Positions 10,985 to 33,624 are shown, counted from the stretch's first letter. The stretch: DNA of 64,000 nucleotides from Portunus trituberculatus (GCF_017591435.1 NC_059296.1:1462501-1526500); one strand, 5' to 3'. Translations and numbers: made by a program. The notes: a model not told the origin generated them from the letters alone.

Positions 10985-13900
10985 ATGAAGCAGCGGTGGT
11001 TCCTGGTGTGGCCTTCCTTCATCCTGGCCTCATGCTTACTCACAGAAGCCAACTTAGTCTCTGAAACAGCCGCCCTGGAAAGTCTCGCAGATGACCTTAT
11101 TCATTCTGGGAGGTATCCACTTCGACAACAGCCTAGAAATGTCTCCCTGCTTTTTAACAACCATCAGGAGGGGTCTCCTTTCGAGGACTCCTTCGACTCT
11201 CTCATGCTAGTGCTCAGCAAAAGAAGTTACATCAAAAGACAGGCACGATGTCCGATTTGCACCCCAGGAGTCAATTGCCCACCGGGGTGTCCAAGTCCTG
11301 ACCCTATCCCACCTCCAACACAGCCTCCTGGAAATGAATGTCCATTTGACTGTCCACAAACACAATGTCCAATATGTTATCCCGGAAGTCCTTGTCCACC
11401 AGGGTGCCCACAAACACCGTGCCCACTATGCTACCCAGGACAGCCCTGCCCCGTAGGATGTCCTGCAACTCCTTGCCCTCTTTGTTACCCAGGAATTCCT
11501 TGTCCTGTAGGGTGTCCTGCAACTCCTTGTCCTGTTTGCTACCCAGGGATGCCGTGTCCTATAGGATGTCCTGCAACTCCTTGCCCAGTTTGCTACCCAG
11601 GGAAGCCTTGTCCTGTCGGATGTCCCGCAACTCCTTGTCCATTGTGTTACCCAGGGATGCAGTGTCCTCCAGGATGTCCACCAACGCCCTGTCCACCTTG
11701 TTATCGTGGCCAGCCTTGTCCCGCTGGTTGTGCTATAGCAGATTGTCCTCTTTGTTATCCAGGGACACAATGCCCTCCAGGATGTCCTCAGACGCCATGT
11801 CCCATTTGTTACCCAGGTACTTTATGCCCTCCAGGTTGCCAGGAACTCCCGTGCCCACCATGTTATCCAGGAACAGAATGTCCTTCAGGATGTCCACCAA
11901 CACCGTGTCCCTCTTGCTATCCTGGTCAGCCATGCCCCGTTGGATGCCCAGTAAATTGTCCAAACTGCTATCCTGGTCAGCCATGTCCTGCTGGATGTCC
12001 ACCAACACCATGCCCTCCATGTCCGCCAGGAATACCTTGTCCTCTTGGCTGTCAAGAAGAATGTCCTATTTGTTATCCCGGTCAAAGCTGTCCCTCTGGA
12101 TGTCCCATCACTCCATGTCCCATTTGTTACCCTGGGGAAAGATGTCCACAGGGATGTCCTCCTACACCATGTCCAGACTGTTACCCAGGACAAAGATGCC
12201 CTGTGGGATGCCCTGTGCAGCCTTGTCCACCATGCCTCCCTGGAGAAATCTGTCCATCGACTTGCCCACCTGGAAAATGCCCTACATGCTACCCTGGAGA
12301 GAAGTGTCCTTCTGGCTGCCCAGTGACTCCATGCCCAGATTGTTATCCAGGCAGCGCATGTCCTGATGTCTGCCCTATGACGCCTTGCCCTCCTTGTTAT
12401 CCTGGAATGAAATGTCCACCAGGATGCCCACCGACACCATGCCCATCTTGTTATCCAGGACTGCCATGCCCTCCACAATGTCCACTTATTCCATGTCCAC
12501 AATGCTACCCCGGGCAGACCTGTCCTGATGGATGTCCAGAAACGCCCTGTCCAGATTGTTATCCTGGAACTAGATGCCCTCCAGGATGCCCCCCAACACC
12601 ATGTCCTGAATGTTACCCTGGAGATGCCTGTCCTGTGGGGTGTCCACCTTTCCAGTGCTCTATTTGCTATCCGGGTGAGAAATGTCCACCTGGGTGTCCT
12701 GTGACTCCGTGTCCAGACTGCTACCCTGGAGACAAATGTCCAGCACCATGTCCTCAAACTCCATGTCCTGTGTGCTATCCTTTAGATAAGTGTCCTTCTG
12801 GCTGTCCAATAACGACTTGCCCAGTATGTTATCCTGGAGATCGATGTCCTCCAGGATGTCCTATAACACCTTGTCCATTATGTTATGTTGAAGACGAGTG
12901 CCCATCAGGATGTCCTATTACACCATGTCCAGAATGCTATGAGAGTGACCGATGCCCTGCAGGATGTCCTGTATTACCATGCCCAGTTTGTTATCCAGGC
13001 ATGTCATGTCCTCCTAGGTGTCCCATTACGCCATGTCCAGCATGCTATCCTGGAGAACGTTGCCCAACAGGGTGTCCAGAAACGCCTTGCCCAATCTGTT
13101 ATCAAGGAGAAATTTGTCCAGTTGGATGTCCCGTTATCCCATGTCCACCTTGTTACCCTGGAGAGCAATGCCCTTCCGTGTGTCCACTTACACCGTGTCC
13201 AGTGTGTTATCATGGTCAGAATTGTCCAGCTAGCTGTCCCACCACTCCATGTCCACTTTGTTATTCAGAAGAATTATGTCCACCAGAATGTCCTGTAACA
13301 CCTTGTCCTCCTTGCTATCCCGGGGAAGTATGTCCCCCGGGATGCTCTCTTACTCCGTGCCCAACGTGCTATCCGGGAGAGAGATGTCCCAGTAATTGCC
13401 CCATCACTCCATGCCCTGAATGTTACCCTGGAGATGACTGCCCCCATGGTTGCCCTATTAAGCCTTGCCCTAATTGTTATCCTGGAGAAAAATGTCCAGC
13501 AAACTGTCCACAAACTCCGTGTCCAGTTTGTTACGATGAGGCTACCTGTCCAACTGGATGCCGCCCTCAACCATGTCCAGAGTGTTATCCAGGTTATAAA
13601 TGTCCTCCGGGATGTCCCTATACACCTTGTCCTGAATGTTATCCTGGAGAGCCATGCCCTCCTACCTGCCCGCAAACGCCATGTCCTCCTTGTTACCCAG
13701 GAGGCCAGTGTCCTCCGAGATGCCCCGTCTATCCATGCCCTCCATGCTATCCAGGAATGAGCTGCCCTGCTGAATGTCCTCTAACACCTTGTCCAGAATG
13801 TTACCCGGGATCCCCGTGTCCTCCGGGTTGCCCAGACACTCCCTGCCCTCCTTGCCCACCTGGCGCACCATGTCCACCTGGCTGCATATCAGAATGCCCT

Positions 13901-15000
13901 GTGTGTCCACGCGGACCTCCGGGGAGCCCCGGAGATTATGGTTGGATGTACCCCGGAGAGCCTGGTCCTCCTGGCCTACCGGGATATGGACCCGAGGGGC
14001 CGCCAGGTCCCCCAGGACTGCCAGGCTCTTGCCCTTGGGAACCCCCAGGGTGCTCAACATGCTGCCCATCAGATGACCAACTCATACTCATCATCAATGC
14101 ACTCCATAATCGTACCTCCTGCTGCAAAGTAAGCTGTTCTTTACTGATTCCGCTACATTTCTTGCCTTACAAATGCACTCATTTCAACGTGTTGACATAA
14201 AATTGGTAATTGACATGTTTATGTTTGTAATAAGAACTTTTTTTAAAGCCAAGGCCACCGAAACCTGCATGCAGCTATAACCCACATGACTTAGAGATCC
14301 GCTTAAACAACTTGAAAGCAGAGCTGCGAAAACTTGCTATTATCCAGGGCAAGATAGAGACCCACAAGAAAGCAATCACGGAATTATCTCAAAAGTTTAG
14401 AGGTGGGAAGTGTTGCTTTGACATAATTGCTGGTGTAATTACATGTGATTGGAATTTGAGATACACACTACATATTGTTGTGAATCTGATTTCCAAATTT
14501 TTTTTTCAGTGATTGATTTCAGCGGACCCCCAGGGGAAAAAGGGGAAAAAGGAAATGCTGGAACCAAGGGTGAGTTAGGGGAAAGTGGACCCCCTGGCCA
14601 GTGTTCATTCAAGGCTGACAGTCAGCCTCCGCGTGGCCCGGCGGGACCTCCCGGCAGCAAGGGGATACCAGGCCTTCCAGGAAGTCAAGGGGTGTGTATG
14701 GTGGTGACACCGAGTTCAATATTGAGGCTTAGATTGACAGAATATTGGTATTTGTTCCAACATGTCTTTTCTGATGTTAACATGTAAGATTTATACTGAT
14801 TGATTTGCTGTATTCGGTGTAGAGCATGGAATATTATTTGGAATCTGTATTTTTTTTCACAGTCGTGTGGGTGCCGGGGTGATCGAGGAGAGGCCGGTGC
14901 AAGCGGAGAGTCCGTCAAGGGACCTCCGGGCCCTAGAGGAGTGAAGGGTCAGAAAGGTGAAACTGGGAAGAACGTCTATTACCAATCATCTGCCCCATGA
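10985..15000 (+). CDS. Secreted Cys/Pro/Tyr-rich tandem-repeat protein with collagenous tail
   Basis: The exons are 10985-14128, 14249-14402, 14510-14691 and 14863-15000; phases agree and give 1205 aa. Residues 1-23 look like a signal peptide (basic start, then hydrophobic FLVWPSFILASCLL). Residues 24-88 look like a propeptide ending in RQAR, a furin-type R-x-x-R site directly before the first repeat Cys. Residues 89-975 hold about 48 copies of an 18-residue unit, CPxCYPGxxCPxGCPxTP, with spacing C-x2-C-x5-C-x3-C-x4. Then come Gly-X-Y triplets (about 977-1014), a Cys cluster, a charged coiled-coil-like segment in exon 2 (about 1055-1099), and two more collagenous exons ending VYYQSSAP. The design suggests an extracellular, disulphide-rich, probably trimeric structural protein (cuticle, egg coat, adhesive or matrix). 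I do not recognise the family, so function is open. The large repeat block lies in one exon. Confidence 0.85.
11269..13900 (+). repeat. 54-bp coding tandem repeat (about 48 units)
   Basis: The 18-codon unit of the Cys-rich gene repeats in frame through most of exon 1. Early units near 11.42-11.64 kb are almost identical in DNA, while later ones have diverged at synonymous and non-Cys positions. The cysteines and the CYPG core are kept nearly everywhere, which suggests selection on the protein. A few units depart from the core, for example CYVE, CYES, CYDE and CYSE variants. Confidence 0.9.
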
Positions 15001-16008
15001 AAGCCCTGCCATGTGTTTTCCCTCTCTTCGGCTGGAGTGAGTCATCCCATTAGGGATTTGATAGATTCTTAGATGGTGTAGATTAGTTTTTTTTTTTTAT
15101 GCTTGTAGTTTTAAAGGAAATCTAAAGTATTGCTTGTAACTTTAAAGGAAATATGAGGGAAGGAACAGGTCGTGCATAAATATTATGTCATTATATGTCC
15201 AGGGGGTTAGAAATTCATCTATAATGCTTAAAATTTAATAGTCTGTTTGTCTACGAAACTTACAACAGCAGTGTGTAATATTAAGTAAATTGGCGCTGTT
15301 AATGAAAATGTTTTGATATATAAGAATACATAAAAGTGAAAGGATTCAGTTGGTCTTTATTGTCACTGAGTTAAATATTTTCCTTGACACTTGACGAAAG
15401 GACTCAATCCAGAATCATAAAGATCATTAGTCGTCACCGACATCAACTGTCCATATCAGTTTATCTGATTTACTTTATTGTTTTCTAATAATAATCTTTA
15501 ATATCTTGATTATTTTGTCGAATTGAAGTGAGAAGAATTTCAACATATATGAAAAGTGTTGCTAGAGAAAATACTGGGCATTTTTTTTTTTTTTTTTTTT
15601 TTCATATCATAAGGAAGAAAGTGTGAGAGAGGAAAAATTACATTAAGACTCAATGTTTACTCCACCAACTCTTACATCTTTATTTACAAGATTTTTCTCC
15701 AACACAGGACTGCTGGTGCCGATGTTACCGTCACTACCGCTGCCACTGCCACTGCCACTGCCATTGCTATTGCTGCTTGTAACATATGTTCATTAATTGT
15801 TGTGTCATCGCCGGTGACTCGATAACATGGGGCTATCTATGTCTATCTCAGGAATCAACTTGGGAACTTTCCAGTAACACTGTATTGCACTAAAGTGTTG
15901 CTATATTACATTGCATTGCCTTTACTGTGAATCTGTTGGGATACTACTTAATTACTTTTATGGTTCCATTGGCATGCATGTACTCTGGAAAGATTTAAAG
16001 ACCCGATT

Positions 16009-16044
<36 letters not shown>

Positions 16045-16694
16045 GAGTAGAAGAGCCCAACAGAAATTCTGCGTTTGTTTTGAATCAAAGTTTTTTTTGT
16101 GTGTTTCAAGTTTCAAGTTCTGGAAAGCTATTGTAATTATAATGATAATTAATACTAATAATGATAAAGATAATGACAATAATAGTAGTAATAATGATAA
16201 TGATAATAATGGTGTTTTTATTATTAATGTCCAGAATAAATTTTTCTTGTGACTAGATTATAATACTAATATTTTTAAGGAATGTTAAAGGTAATTTTTA
16301 GAAAATTCCTCATAATAATGCCACTTAATGGCTGTGCACTCTCACGTAACATTTATTGTTTTGTTCTCATATTATATCAACCTGTTGAGAGGTTCCCAGT
16401 GATATTCTTTACAACTCTTGACAGAGTGAGTGTCTCCTGCTATCGTAATATACATGGAAAAAGACAATAATTATTACGTTAAGTAAATTAAGATTAAAAT
16501 CTGTTTGGCAACTTTACTCTGCGTGGTTATAGGCAAAAAACAAGTGAACCATAACCTACAAAAACTTAGCCTGTTTCTTGTTGGCATAAAAGGAGAAAAT
16601 GTTAACGAACTTTATTTAGAACTATTGAAGTTTTAGTCAGTACATACTGTATACAGCCAAAATTATAGATGCCTTATTATATGAAAAAACCTGC
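15001..16694. other. Convergent intergenic stretch (3' UTR regions)
   Basis: This lies between the stop codons of the plus-strand Cys-rich gene and the minus-strand caspase gene. I see poly-T runs near 15.58-15.60 and 16.01-16.04 kb and AT-rich sequence, but no coding exon. It presumably holds both 3' untranslated regions. Confidence 0.5.
16611..16616 (-). promoter_or_regulatory. Polyadenylation signal AATAAA (minus strand)
   Basis: TTTATT on the plus strand reads AATAAA on the minus strand, 78 bases after the stop codon of the ARM-ankyrin-caspase gene. Confidence 0.5.
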
Positions 16695-18998
16695 TTATAA
16701 AGAAAAATATTTAGTTGGATTAAAGAAGAACTTCTTATTGAAGCCATAATTAGTGAGCTGTGGAACCGCATCTGGAGCTGCAGTGGCATACTCCTTCAAA
16801 AACTCCCGATACAGCTCAATGAGCTCCTTGGTGGCAGCGTGGCGCGCCACGACGCTGCACAGAGCCCCGATGAAGGGAGTGCCCTCCTCGGAGAAGGCGT
16901 GCCAGGTGAAGCCTCCACTACTTGAGTCGAGGCACATCACGTCCCGCAGCGGCTCATCCACTCGGCCACATAACTCTCCATGAGTCTTTCCTCGGCCGCT
17001 CTCTTGCTCTTGGTGGCCACGACACAAGTCCCAGATGAACAGCTTGGGTTTGTTCTTCAAGTAAGGGCACTGAGAGTCCTTAAAGAAGTCCAACACCCAT
17101 TGAATGTCGATGGTCTGCATGTCGCTGGTAAGAAAGTGACGACGAGGCTCTCCATGGCTGGAAATGATGAATACAGCACACCCAGCTCTTTTCAGCAGCT
17201 CCATGTCTCTGACCTTGGCCAGCTGCTGCCGCGTTTGGCCAGCCGTGAGGGAGAAGTGGGCATGACCTCTGTAGCCCATCTTACTGAACGTGTTAGCCAG
17301 ATTGTGGGCGTCTGTCTGCGAGCCTTGCAGGTGAAGGTCTGGACGGTCGTGGAAGGAGCCATAGCTGAGGATGCAGACGTAGCCTCGAGGAGTTGCATCC
17401 ATCCTGTACACGTCTGTCCCGCGGGTCATCGATGGGGACAAGCATGCAGGCAAGGCGAGAGTTCCGGCCTGTTCAGGGTAAAGGTTACACTGTATACAAC
17501 TGAGTCTATTTTTAATGAAGCACATATGCGTGATTTTCACATTGAAATATAATGCACCTATTTCCTTCGTTTATATGACATTGACGTGATATGCTTCCAA
17601 TTTACTTTTGTCAACAAGAAAAAGGCACCAGCAAATTCTGATCAATATTTCACTCGCTACTCACTGGTATGCGATTAAAGGGAGTGGAGTTTTGTGTGGC
17701 AGGGCAAGCTTCTGCTTTACGCTCCGTTGACGTTCGACGCTGAAATACAAGTTTTCTTATTAGTTATCACGGAATCTATCATCAAGAATGTGTCCTTCAT
17801 GTCTCGTGTTCGTTCTTCGCTCATGTATGTATTAGTAGTATATATTAGCTTGCAATGTTTAGTTCTACTCCTTTTCTTTTTTTTCTTTTCTTTTTCTTTT
17901 TTTCTAAGTTAGAATGACGATGACATATTAAGACTTACCTCGGCGTCAATCATTCGGTGTATGGAGTCGTGTTGAATGACGCGCGCTAGATGGCGAAATG
18001 AGGTGATGTTAAGTTCACGGGCCAGCGCCCCACCTGTCGTACCCCGCACCGGCTGGTCAACATCAGCTCCAACGCTTAGCAAGGAACGGACTCTTGCTAC
18101 GTCCTCTTTCAGAACAGCATCCAACAGATGATCGACGAGCTGAACAGCACAGGTGATTGTGTATAATTCAAGATGATCATTATTTCGTTAAACTTTGATT
18201 TAAAGAATTATTATCAAATAAGGTATCTTGTTATTTTAGTCAGTACCAGAACGTACCCAATGTGTGTATGTGTTGCCAGTGGGATCACGTTTGTCAGGAT
18301 TTATATGTGGATCACTGAGTAGGATGTGCAACACCTGAGTGTGACCTTTCATGGCAGCCAGGTGAGCTGGAGTGTGGCCGTCACGGTTCACAACATTAGG
18401 GCTGATGAACTGCAGGAGGAACAGGACAATGGATGGTTGGTTATTTTCTGCGGCTACGTGTAGCAGAGTGCATTCCCTTCCACCTTTTGTTAGGCACGGA
18501 CCAGTGTGGTGCACAAGCTGCTCCACGCGTTCCAACTCTCCCTCTGCTACTGCACGAAATAATTCATCCTGCAAGAAACAAGTTACCAGTAATAAATGCA
18601 TAGGAATAATCATTGTGATTGTCATCAAAGAAGCATCCAATCGCATGTACAAACCTTATTTTGTGAAATATAGGAAGTTGAGTGGTTCGGAGCTGTGTTG
18701 ACAAATCTTTTTGAAAAAGCTCTTGTCCTCGGCTTTGTTGGTGAGGGGCAGACAGCAACAGCAATGATTTTGGCTCTCTTTGGCGTGGTCCTCGTGGACA
18801 CACAATCGGGGGAAGCGCTGCGTGTCCTCCGCCTCCCAAAGGCACCAGATGTAGTACCACTTGGTTTCGCGTTGCACTGTGGTGACGTGGGCGTCGAATT
18901 GCTTTGTGACGTGTGATGTGTCCCGTTCGTTGATCTCCAGCTTTCATTGTCCTAAAAGGCAGAGAAAAAGGTGATAACTCATATTATCATAAACTTCG

Positions 18999-19031
<33 letters not shown>

Positions 19032-19296
19032 CGCTCGCTCGAACGTTTGTTTACTCATATGCATGGACGTGCGTAGTGCACGTAAACACACACATAACAC
19101 ACACACAACGCAGAAAGATTAACTCAACAACAGTGAAAGTTTCGTCTATATGTTAGAATAATGGATTACCTGCCGAGGAGAAGACGGGGCCAGTGATACC
19201 TGCGTGATTGCTCGACCAAGATTGCTAAATGATTTTCTGTCAGGATTCATTCTGAAAAAAAAATAATAAAGAAAGAAATTCTAATGATAATAATAA

Positions 19297-19327
<31 letters not shown>

Positions 19328-20737
19328 TATAATAACAATAATAATAATTATTATTATTATTGTTATTATTACTGTTATTATCATTATAGCATATAATACT
19401 TCTATCTATTGTATCCATAATCTGAAATTAATGAAACTGCTTTTATGATGCTATATCCATCTTTTGGAGCATAGCTAATATTTGTTTCAAGGTGACTTGT
19501 CATTTTCAAAGTATTTTCTCTACACTGAGGACGAGGCTACGTACTTCAGAAGTTTGTGAAATTCAGTAAAGAATGAAGAGTCGAAGCTGGGACTGAGGCG
19601 GAACCTGTGGATCCTGATGAGATGGGCAAGAACATTGCAGGCGTCGTCCGACACTGAGACGTTGTTATTCCAGACGAGGTGGATCAGCGTGGGTAGGCAG
19701 GGCCTCAGAGTACTCAGAGGTGGGTATGGATTCCTGCACCCACATAAATTCCGTAGAAGAGCAGAAGCGTTTGGCAGCACTTCATCCTTCGCGAGCAACC
19801 TGTTTCACAAATGTTATATGAAATCATCTAATAATTATGTTTAAGTTGAGGGACACCTAAGCATTAAATGATCATCATACATCGTGTGAAAATTTGTACT
19901 CACGACAACAGAGGCTTGAAGACATTTTGGGCAATCTGCTCAAAGACACCTGGCAACGTGACGATGTTTGCCAGACAGTGAGCTGCCAATTCTCTAATCT
20001 CGGAGTTGTCGCAGTTTATAAGACTGATCATAGGAGCCACGACGCCGGCATCAAACACAGCCTTACAAATTTTGTCATCGCCGCCTGATATATTACCCAG
20101 CACCCACGCCGCCTCTTTCTGCAACGACATAAGAATAACGTGTCACAGGCTTAATGCGGGATATTCTGGTTTTTGCCAATGCATCTAATACCATTGAATT
20201 CTCAAGAGTTCACCACCATCCCTTTGATGAAAATCCTTAGCTATCCCCGCGGCAAGCAATACTGACTCACCTGCACCTCCAAGCAGCTATCCTTCTGCAA
20301 AATATGTATAAACTTTGGGACACAACCCGCGCTCTCAATTTCCTGGCAGATTTCCTCAAAGGGTGGATCCTGTACGCAGTTCACCAGGTGACGGAAGTAC
20401 CGTGTCACCTCGAGTGGATTGTGGATTGTATCAGCCATTAAGTGTTCTCTCATTCGAGTCCTGGTCTCTTTGGTGGCGTCCACACCCTTACACTGGACCT
20501 GAATCAACAACAACAGTGTCAAATACGGCAAACTCCGAGTGTGTAGTCGTGCAATACTAATTGTGATATTCAGATTTACATGACGGATGTATTTTATTTA
20601 TCATTTTAATACGAGTTAAGAGTTGTAACTATATCCTCGTATTCCTGCCTTAGAGAACTGATACATCATGATGGTATTTTAATAGTGTTTCCATGAATTA
20701 CGAATACACGTAAGCATCAGTGACTTACCTTACTCAT
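16695..20737 (-). CDS. ARM (importin-alpha-like) - ankyrin - caspase-like fusion protein
   Basis: Minus-strand exons are 20737-20729, 20498-20271, 20118-19904, 19799-19545, 19251-19170, 18951-18655, 18568-18257, 18139-17939 and 17468-16695. All have GT/AG borders and matching phases, giving 790 aa. Residues about 20-235 resemble ARM repeats 1-4 of importin-alpha (EAAWVLGNISGG; then LRNLCGCRNPYPP...RPCLPTLIHLV). There is no basic importin-beta-binding region, and only the first NLS-pocket Trp remains. Residues 236-362 are a Ser/Thr/Arg-rich linker with a possible NLS (TPKRAKI). Residues 363-533 are ankyrin repeats (TLLHVAAENNQ; DGHTPAHLAAMKGH). Residues 534-790 are a caspase-like domain with His638 (SSHGE) and Cys682 (DLCRG). 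The S1 residues differ from caspases: Leu580, Asp680 and His723 stand in for Arg, Gln and Arg. The very short first exon (MSK) is the weakest part. It is probably a signalling or immune protease; the substrate is unknown. Confidence 0.8.
16729..17416 (-). repeat. Near-identical caspase-exon tract, copy 1
   Basis: This 688-bp segment matches 23695-24382 at an offset of 6966 bases with only five mismatches that I could find by eye. Two change the protein (Gly/Arg after GKTH, Pro/Leu before RGYVC). Sequence on both sides is unrelated or clearly diverged. Confidence 0.9.
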
Positions 20738-20835
20738 GTCCAGTGCTTAATGTGCAGACTGTCTCGACGACCTGCAATGGAAAAACGTTCCATCTTTACC
20801 TGAAGTGCAGCATAATTCACTTTAGTCACCCCATC

Positions 20836-20840
<5 letters not shown>

Positions 20841-20912
<72 letters not shown>
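20841..20912. repeat. (CT)n microsatellite
   Basis: About 72 bp of pure CT lies about 100 bp upstream of the likely start codon of the ARM-ankyrin-caspase gene. Confidence 0.95.
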
Positions 20913-20915
<3 letters not shown>

Positions 20916-21377
20916 TTTTTTTTTTAATGTCTTTCAAGCAGAACTTTCAATAATGTAGTTGGAAGAGGAGTAGTGTCATAGGTTCGCTATTATATTATAT
21001 ATAAAGAATTGTTGCGGTGAGATTGCACACGTTACTTCACTGTTTGTGTCCTTTATAAGGTGAGCAGCTGCTGACCTGTGGCTAACACACTGTAGAGGTG
21101 AAGAGGATTTAACCGCAGGAACGCGCCGTAATGCAGTAGTTACTGACGTGAAAGGTAGTCAGTAAGTTTACTGAAACTAGTTGCTTCCACCGTCTCGTCG
21201 TGTTGTGCTGTCACAACGCGAATCAGACTGCCAGGAGAGGCTGCCAAGCGTCGCTATATAAGCAACAGCAGACTACGGAGAGGAGGCGGAGCTATCGGGG
21301 CTATCTCACATGCTCAAACTTGTGGCTGCAACACATGCTCTTAACATGTTTCTGCGGGCTGACTGTGACGTAGCGCC

Positions 21378-21380
<3 letters not shown>

Positions 21381-21433
<53 letters not shown>
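21381..21433. repeat. (CT)n microsatellite
   Basis: About 53 bp of pure CT. Confidence 0.95.
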
Positions 21434-21434
<1 letters not shown>

Positions 21435-21578
21435 AGAACTTCGAAACAAATACTTTTTTTTTCATTAATTAATGAAGGTTGTTAATTTTCTGAACACAAG
21501 CTATTCAGAATAAGGTTAGTTTTCATCATTTTGACTTGTTGCTGTTTTGTGCGTATTACTTGTTTGATCAGTTTCAAA

Positions 21579-21716
<138 letters not shown>

Positions 21717-23066
21717 TTCAAGCACTGAAATGGTAGACGCACACGTTGCTTTATTTCAACACTTTTAAGACTTGCACACATTGCAGATACGCATTAGCTT
21801 GGTCTTTTTGGGAAGATTTAATCAAAATCTTTCACGATGACCCCTTTGAGCGTCAATTCAGCACACCTCTCGCAGTGGCCTCCTTATTTTTAAAACACAA
21901 TTTTGGCGATTCATTTCTTATTTCCATTGAAGCACTGTCCACTTCCTCCACGGCCTCTCATCACCGACGCCCCTGTAATTATGTGTATACTGCAGTAGTC
22001 AATGACAATGACGCAGAGGTGTCATGCTCAGAAACACTCCTCTCTTTCAAACCATTTTGAAGATTTCGGGTTTCTTTTCTTTGATAACACATTCTGTGAT
22101 GGAAGAATACGACTCGTGAAGTATTGCTTACTGCCAAGATTGCGCTAAAATAGTTTATCAGGTTCTTTATAAACACGTACAAGTATGATGTTGTAACGTT
22201 ACAGGCGTATTCCAGCCATATTACAGTTTATCTTATTTGAAAATTGTGACAATTTCAAAATTTTGCCAAAAATTGTATAAGACCTAAATAAAAAATGTGT
22301 GATCACAGATTTGTTAAGTACTATATCTCAGAGAATCAAATGTTTAAGGAAAGAAATTGTAATAAAAAAAAAAACTAGTTGTAATTTCCATATCTGAAAA
22401 TTTTTACTTTTTTCAAAATTTGCCTCTTATAAGGCTTAAATAAAATTGAGCAGAGGGGGGATGATGCTCATGTCCGCTCCGCCACTTAAGCCTGCTATCG
22501 AGTGCAAAAGTGTCCAATAAATTGGTTAATAGTGAAAATTTACCTGGAACAGCGCGAGTCATTCCTTTTTCTACATAACCAAAGGAAACGTGAAATTTGC
22601 AGTATTTACTTTGAAACTGAAGGTGTAGGATACTTCCTTATCGTGCGAATCAGGGGTACTCAGAGTCTCAAATGTCCTATATATAATATTATGTTATGAG
22701 ACTACTGATGAAGTGTTTTGTACGCTTCTAATGACAACTTATGATAGTGCTTTCTCTGGCTGGGAAATCAGCCCCACTTAGCTTTTTACGCTTTCTACTT
22801 AGAATAAGCTGTATTTTTGGTCTGGCAGTATCTGCAGTCTCGTGTTACACCCAATATTATATTGTGTGTTATGAAACTATTCCTTAATAAAGGGTGTTTT
22901 GCTGTTATTTAATTCTTAACAGTGGAATTCGATATCATTCTGTCGTAAAATTTTGACATGAAGTAGCTAGCTGCTCTGGTGGTCAACAACGATGCTTGTA
23001 TGATGACAACGTATGTACCTCCTCGCGCACATATCAGGTCAGGGGTGGACATCCGTCATGGTCGGT

Positions 23067-23212
<146 letters not shown>

Positions 23213-23684
23213 AGGGCTCCTCATGGAGATATTTTGATGATTTTTACTGCCAAAGACGTACTCTTCCTCAAAATCGGTATATTGAATGGTATACTAAACA
23301 CGATATTCTATAAGTTTTTGTAGCTGTTGATCAACAATATGAAAGAAAAATTACAAGATAAGGCACCAATACATATATTTTATCACTAATAACATTGTAC
23401 ATCTCTTGACATGGCTTACACAACATATCTCATCTTCTGGGACGTAAATACGTTATATCATTATTTAATGTAAAGAAGCATTGCACATTGTAGCCAGGTA
23501 TGCATGATTACTATTATATGCATTGTAAAAGAGCTCTATAATATTTTTGTAAGCAGCTACATATAATCAGGAAAAAAAGAAAAAAAAACATTTATATGTT
23601 CAAACTTCAAATAAAAGATATGAAGGTCTTTATGATATGTTAGCTTAATCCAGAAAACTATAAAGAAGTAATTAATTGTTGTAG

Positions 23685-33248
<9,564 letters not shown>

Positions 33249-33620
33249 CTTCCTTCCCTGTAGAGTTGCTTTTGCTTTCTTGCGAAAAGCACCTGAAATG
33301 TAGAAAAAAAAATTGCGTAATAATGTTTTAGAGATGGAGGTCACTCCTTACACGTTTAAATGCTTCCCGCAGGCAAGACCAAAAAATGTGTGGGCCTCCC
33401 ACGTCTCATTCAGGCCCTGACCTCCCATGCCACGCCTGGGATGTCAGAACCTTGGGCTGCTCGCTTTGCATGTCACTGGAGAACGTATGCTTGATTTCAC
33501 TTCAGCCCAATGGAATCTAGGATGATGTTTCTACTGAGACACAATATTCATAATCAAGTATATATACTCCTTCCATCCTTTATGTAAATTATTATAGTTC
33601 ATGCAGTATATCTAGTCAGC

Positions 33621-33624
<4 letters not shown>

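Noticed and set aside
11885..12757. A 290-codon Trp/Thr/Arg-rich frame antisense to the Cys-repeat exon, and a 333-codon frame in another phase
   Set aside because: Both arise because the 54-bp unit lacks stops in other phases. The chosen frame alone has a signal peptide, conserved Cys spacing and spliced continuation.
11269..13900. Regularly spaced repeats that might suggest a CRISPR array
   Set aside because: The units are contiguous, in frame and coding, without unique spacers, and the DNA is clearly eukaryotic with introns.
16980..17552. A 190-codon plus-strand frame over the caspase exon (and its twin at 23946-24461)
   Set aside because: It is antisense to the caspase-like exon and has no recognisable domain. 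It recurs only because the two exons are near-identical.
21252..21262. CTATATAAGC, a TATA-like string upstream of the ARM-ankyrin-caspase gene
   Set aside because: The best TATA reading is on the plus strand, away from the minus-strand gene, and no initiator or matching transcript is visible, so I do not call a promoter.
21746..22060. A 104-codon plus-strand frame upstream of the ARM-ankyrin-caspase gene
   Set aside because: It has no recognisable motif, no splice partners and lies next to a microsatellite; probably chance.
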